Origin: an uncultured bacterium
Lineage (GTDB): Bacteria > Bacillota > Clostridia > Oscillospirales > Ruminococcaceae
DNA: 15,648 nucleotides
Assembly: GCA_905214265.1 (NCBI GenBank)
Contig: CAJMLQ010000066.1
Coordinates: forward strand, 1 to 15,648
Direction of reading: 5' to 3'
The translations under genes were made by a program, and so were the position numbers. Each line of letters begins with the position of its first letter. Within the stretch, counting starts at the first letter, position 1. The notes beneath the pieces are model-generated. The model did not search any database, was not told the origin of the DNA, and saw nothing but the letters and a program-made list of their open reading frames with translations. Positions 13,749 through 15,648 of this stretch are shown here, piece after piece.

Positions 13749-15536
13749 ATGAAGAAAAAACTTGCGATTTTAGTCGCAATGCTGATTGCGATGGGCACCT
13801 TTGCCGGCTGTGGCGATTCCGCGGGTAGCTCCCTTCCCAGCACGCCCGATAGCGTGCCGGAATCCTCCTCAACGGCCAGTTCCGGAGAGGACAGCAAGGA
13901 AATTACCCAGTTGTTGTTCGTTAATACCCTGTTTACCATTGCGGAGGATGAACTCCAGACGTTTTATGACAGCCCCGTCTATGCCAAGCTGCGGGAGGAA
14001 ACCGGCGTCGAGCTGCTGATGCGCGGTGCGGATACTGATCAGGCAGCCATTTATTTTGCTTCTGGCGATCTGGGCGACATCACTAACATCCGTACTCAGG
14101 CAGATATCCAGTCTGTTGTGGAAAGTGAGACCATCCTGCCGCTCAACGACCTGGTTGCTCAGTACGGTTCCAACATCACATCCTACCGTCCGGAGCGTTG
14201 GGATATGGCCACCAACCAGCTCAGCGTGGACGGCTCCGGAACCGCCTATGTCCTGCCCGTTCGGGCTGGAGCGGAAGGATATAACTATTATCCTGGGCAC
14301 AATCTGTTCTACATCCGTTGGGATCTCTATGAAAAGATGGGATTCCCGGAGGTCAAAAACGAGACCGATTTCCTGAATGTTCTGGCTCAGATGTATCAGG
14401 AAAATCCGACTACAGCAGAGGGTCTGCTTTCCTACGGCGTAGGCTTTTATGCGACGAACACTGATCTTATGGGCCTCTGGGGCCGGTTCGTTCACACCTA
14501 CGGATACCGGAACCTGGGCGCTACCGGTTTCTTGTTCGATGTGGACAACGACGGTGCGTTGGTCAACGCGTTTGCCGATCCGATCGAGACCTTTAACGGT
14601 AGCGATGAACCGCTTTTCTTTGCAGCAGCGAAATATTATAACCAAGCATATCGGATGGGATTGCTGGATCCGGACAGCTTTACTCAGCAGGCTGCGGATT
14701 ATGCTGAAAAATGCACCAACGGCCAGTATCTCTCCGGCTGGTGGCGCAGCCAGGCGGACAGCTACGTCAATAACGTGCTGAAGGCGGATCCGGACAGCGA
14801 AGTCGGCTTTGAGGTGATCCCCATCGAGGGCATCACACTGTGGACCAATACGGTGCAGGCCGCTGGATGGGAAAACTACTATCTGGCCATTCCTTCCAGC
14901 GCAAAGGATCCCGCAAAATCCATGGAGTTCATCAATCAGTGCTTCTCGCCGGAAATCTGTCGCCTGGTATTCAGCGGCATAGAGGGCGAACATTGGAATG
15001 TTGTTGACGGTGAAGCAATCTGGACCGATGAGGTGATCGCGGCGAAGAATAAGGGCGGCGATGACTGGGCTTCTCTGGGTATTTACTATGGACCCGCCTT
15101 GTATCTGCTTGGCTTGGGAAATAAGGAAACATATGAAAAGGATGGCAGTCCGCTGGATCTGTCCAAAGGCGACAACTATCTGAGTAGAAGTTTGAAGCCG
15201 GTGGATAAGAAGTATTGTGAAAAATATAATGTCAGTTATCCAATTCAGCTCTTCCTGAATATGAAAAAGGAAGGAAAAGCGAACACTCATGAAGACTTGG
15301 ATATGCGGATTGTTGCTGGCATGGGAAGCGCGCCTGACGACATCACTCTGCTCAATTCCAGCGTGCTGAAAACCGCTGCGGAGGCGATTCCGGCTTTGGT
15401 TATGGCGGAAAGCGACGAGGAGTTTGCAGCCCAGAAGCAAGCTCTGATGAGCAGCCTGGAATCCATCGGGTTGCAGTCCATTATCGACTGGTATGAAGCA
15501 CGCCACGAGGAAGTTCTGGCCAGCTTTGGATACTAA
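13749..15536 (+). CDS. Lipoprotein extracellular sugar-binding protein of the ABC transporter
   Basis: This 595-residue protein opens with a lipoprotein signal peptide (MKKKLAILVAMLIAMGTFAGC, quoted in part: lipobox FAG-Cys21) and a Ser/Pro-rich linker (about 22-52), then a long type-I-like binding fold. It is anchored outside the membrane and delivers substrate to the permeases at 11868-13648. The ATG at 13749 follows AAAGG by 6 nt. Its C-terminal helices (SDEEF...ESIGLQSIIDWYEARHEEV) match in pattern the fragment at the start of the window, so the region once held, or still holds, two such transport systems. Trp/Tyr-rich segments (WENYYLA, WNVVDGEAIW) fit stacking against sugar rings. It may also present the signal to the histidine kinase. 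The exact ligand is unknown. Confidence 0.93.
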   Translation: MKKKLAILVAMLIAMGTFAGCGDSAGSSLPSTPDSVPESSSTASSGEDSKEITQLLFVNTLFTIAEDELQTFYDSPVYAKLREETGVELLMRGADTDQAAIYFASGDLGDITNIRTQADIQSVVESETILPLNDLVAQYGSNITSYRPERWDMATNQLSVDGSGTAYVLPVRAGAEGYNYYPGHNLFYIRWDLYEKMGFPEVKNETDFLNVLAQMYQENPTTAEGLLSYGVGFYATNTDLMGLWGRFVHTYGYRNLGATGFLFDVDNDGALVNAFADPIETFNGSDEPLFFAAAKYYNQAYRMGLLDPDSFTQQAADYAEKCTNGQYLSGWWRSQADSYVNNVLKADPDSEVGFEVIPIEGITLWTNTVQAAGWENYYLAIPSSAKDPAKSMEFINQCFSPEICRLVFSGIEGEHWNVVDGEAIWTDEVIAAKNKGGDDWASLGIYYGPALYLLGLGNKETYEKDGSPLDLSKGDNYLSRSLKPVDKKYCEKYNVSYPIQLFLNMKKEGKANTHEDLDMRIVAGMGSAPDDITLLNSSVLKTAAEAIPALVMAESDEEFAAQKQALMSSLESIGLQSIIDWYEARHEEVLASFGY

Positions 15537-15538
15537 AA

Positions 15539-15560
15539 GATTGGAAGTTTGAATCCAATC
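15539..15560 (+). terminator. Weak hairpin after the binding-protein gene
   Basis: GATTGGA (15539-15545) and TCCAATC (15554-15560) form a perfect 7-bp stem with an 8-nt loop, three bases after the stop. It is followed by gcataaaaag rather than a T-run, so it may be an mRNA-end stabiliser more than a terminator. Confidence 0.35.
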
Positions 15561-15594
15561 GCATAAAAAGGGAAACATCCCCGGCGTCCAACGG

Positions 15595-15648
15595 TGAACT
15601 GCACCCCATTTGTTAGACAGTATGATATACTATCTAATGAATGGGGTG
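15595..15648. mobile_element. Probable end of an IS3-like insertion sequence or derived small element, cut by the window edge
   Basis: From 15595 the sequence begins TGAACTGCACCCC and continues to TTAGACA, which resembles the terminal repeats of IS150-group IS3 elements (they begin with TG and contain a CACCCC...TTAGAC pattern). The last 47 bases form a near-perfect hairpin: CACCCCATT (15602-15610) pairs with AATGGGGTG (15640-15648), TTAGA with TCTAA, AGTAT with ATACT, around a GAT loop. A TATACT (15626-15631) could serve as a -10. No transposase is visible before the window ends, so the call rests on memory of family termini. Confidence 0.45.

Noticed and set aside
13869..15578. Minus-strand open frame (569 residues) opposite the binding-protein gene
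   Set aside because: The plus-strand gene has a lipobox, ribosome site and operon context; the antisense frame has no recognisable domain or start signal.
1..15648. CRISPR array, tRNA or rRNA genes
   Set aside because: No regularly spaced repeats with unique spacers and no tRNA- or rRNA-like sequence were seen; the only short direct repeats are the two at 11715-11756.

Overview
The window looks like chromosomal DNA of a moderately GC-rich Firmicute, most likely a gut-type Clostridia (Oscillospirales/Lachnospirales-like). The signs are strong AGGAGG ribosome binding sites, a lipoprotein solute-binding protein with a Gly-Cys lipobox, LplB/YtcP-type sugar permeases without an adjacent ATPase, and a YesM/YesN-type two-component system. 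The taxonomic guess is inference; no rRNA or housekeeping marker is present.

Layout. Positions 1-514 hold the 3' end of a solute-binding protein gene that appears frameshifted and runs past its own terminator hairpin. An AraC-family regulator (468-1313, minus) is divergent from a 560-residue predicted cytoplasmic TIM-barrel enzyme of uncertain family (1424-3106, plus); their promoters overlap. A strong bidirectional terminator (3114-3147) separates this from a five-gene minus-strand operon transcribed from about 8480 down to 3197: Gfo/Idh/MocA oxidoreductase, xylose-isomerase-like TIM-barrel protein, N-acetylglucosamine-6-phosphate deacetylase (nagA), ROK sugar kinase, M20 peptidase/amidohydrolase. 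Divergent from it are a response regulator and histidine kinase (8673-11659, overlapping by 4 bp), then two ABC sugar permeases (11868-13648, overlapping by 4 bp) and their lipoprotein binding protein (13749-15536). The window closes on what looks like the terminal inverted repeat of an IS3-like insertion sequence, inside a 47-nt hairpin (15602-15648).

How it may work. The membrane kinase probably senses a sugar-related signal and phosphorylates the AraC-type response regulator. A 12-bp box (consensus close to GATTTTGTATGG) occurs twice, 30 bp apart, upstream of the transporter promoter, and once abutting the -35 of the catabolic operon. It is a good candidate for the regulator's binding site and would tie import to catabolism. 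Imported N-acetylated sugar or oligosaccharide would be handled by the oxidoreductase/TIM-barrel pair (possibly a 3-keto-glycoside route), the ROK kinase (phosphorylation), NagA (deacetylation) and the M20 enzyme (amide cleavage). No glucosamine-6-phosphate deaminase and no transporter ATPase lie in the window, so these must come from elsewhere. The most novel parts are the 560-residue enzyme, the amino-sugar operon combining oxidoreductase/TIM-barrel with NagA/ROK/M20, the shared 12-bp box, and a leader with alternating complementary segments before the permeases.
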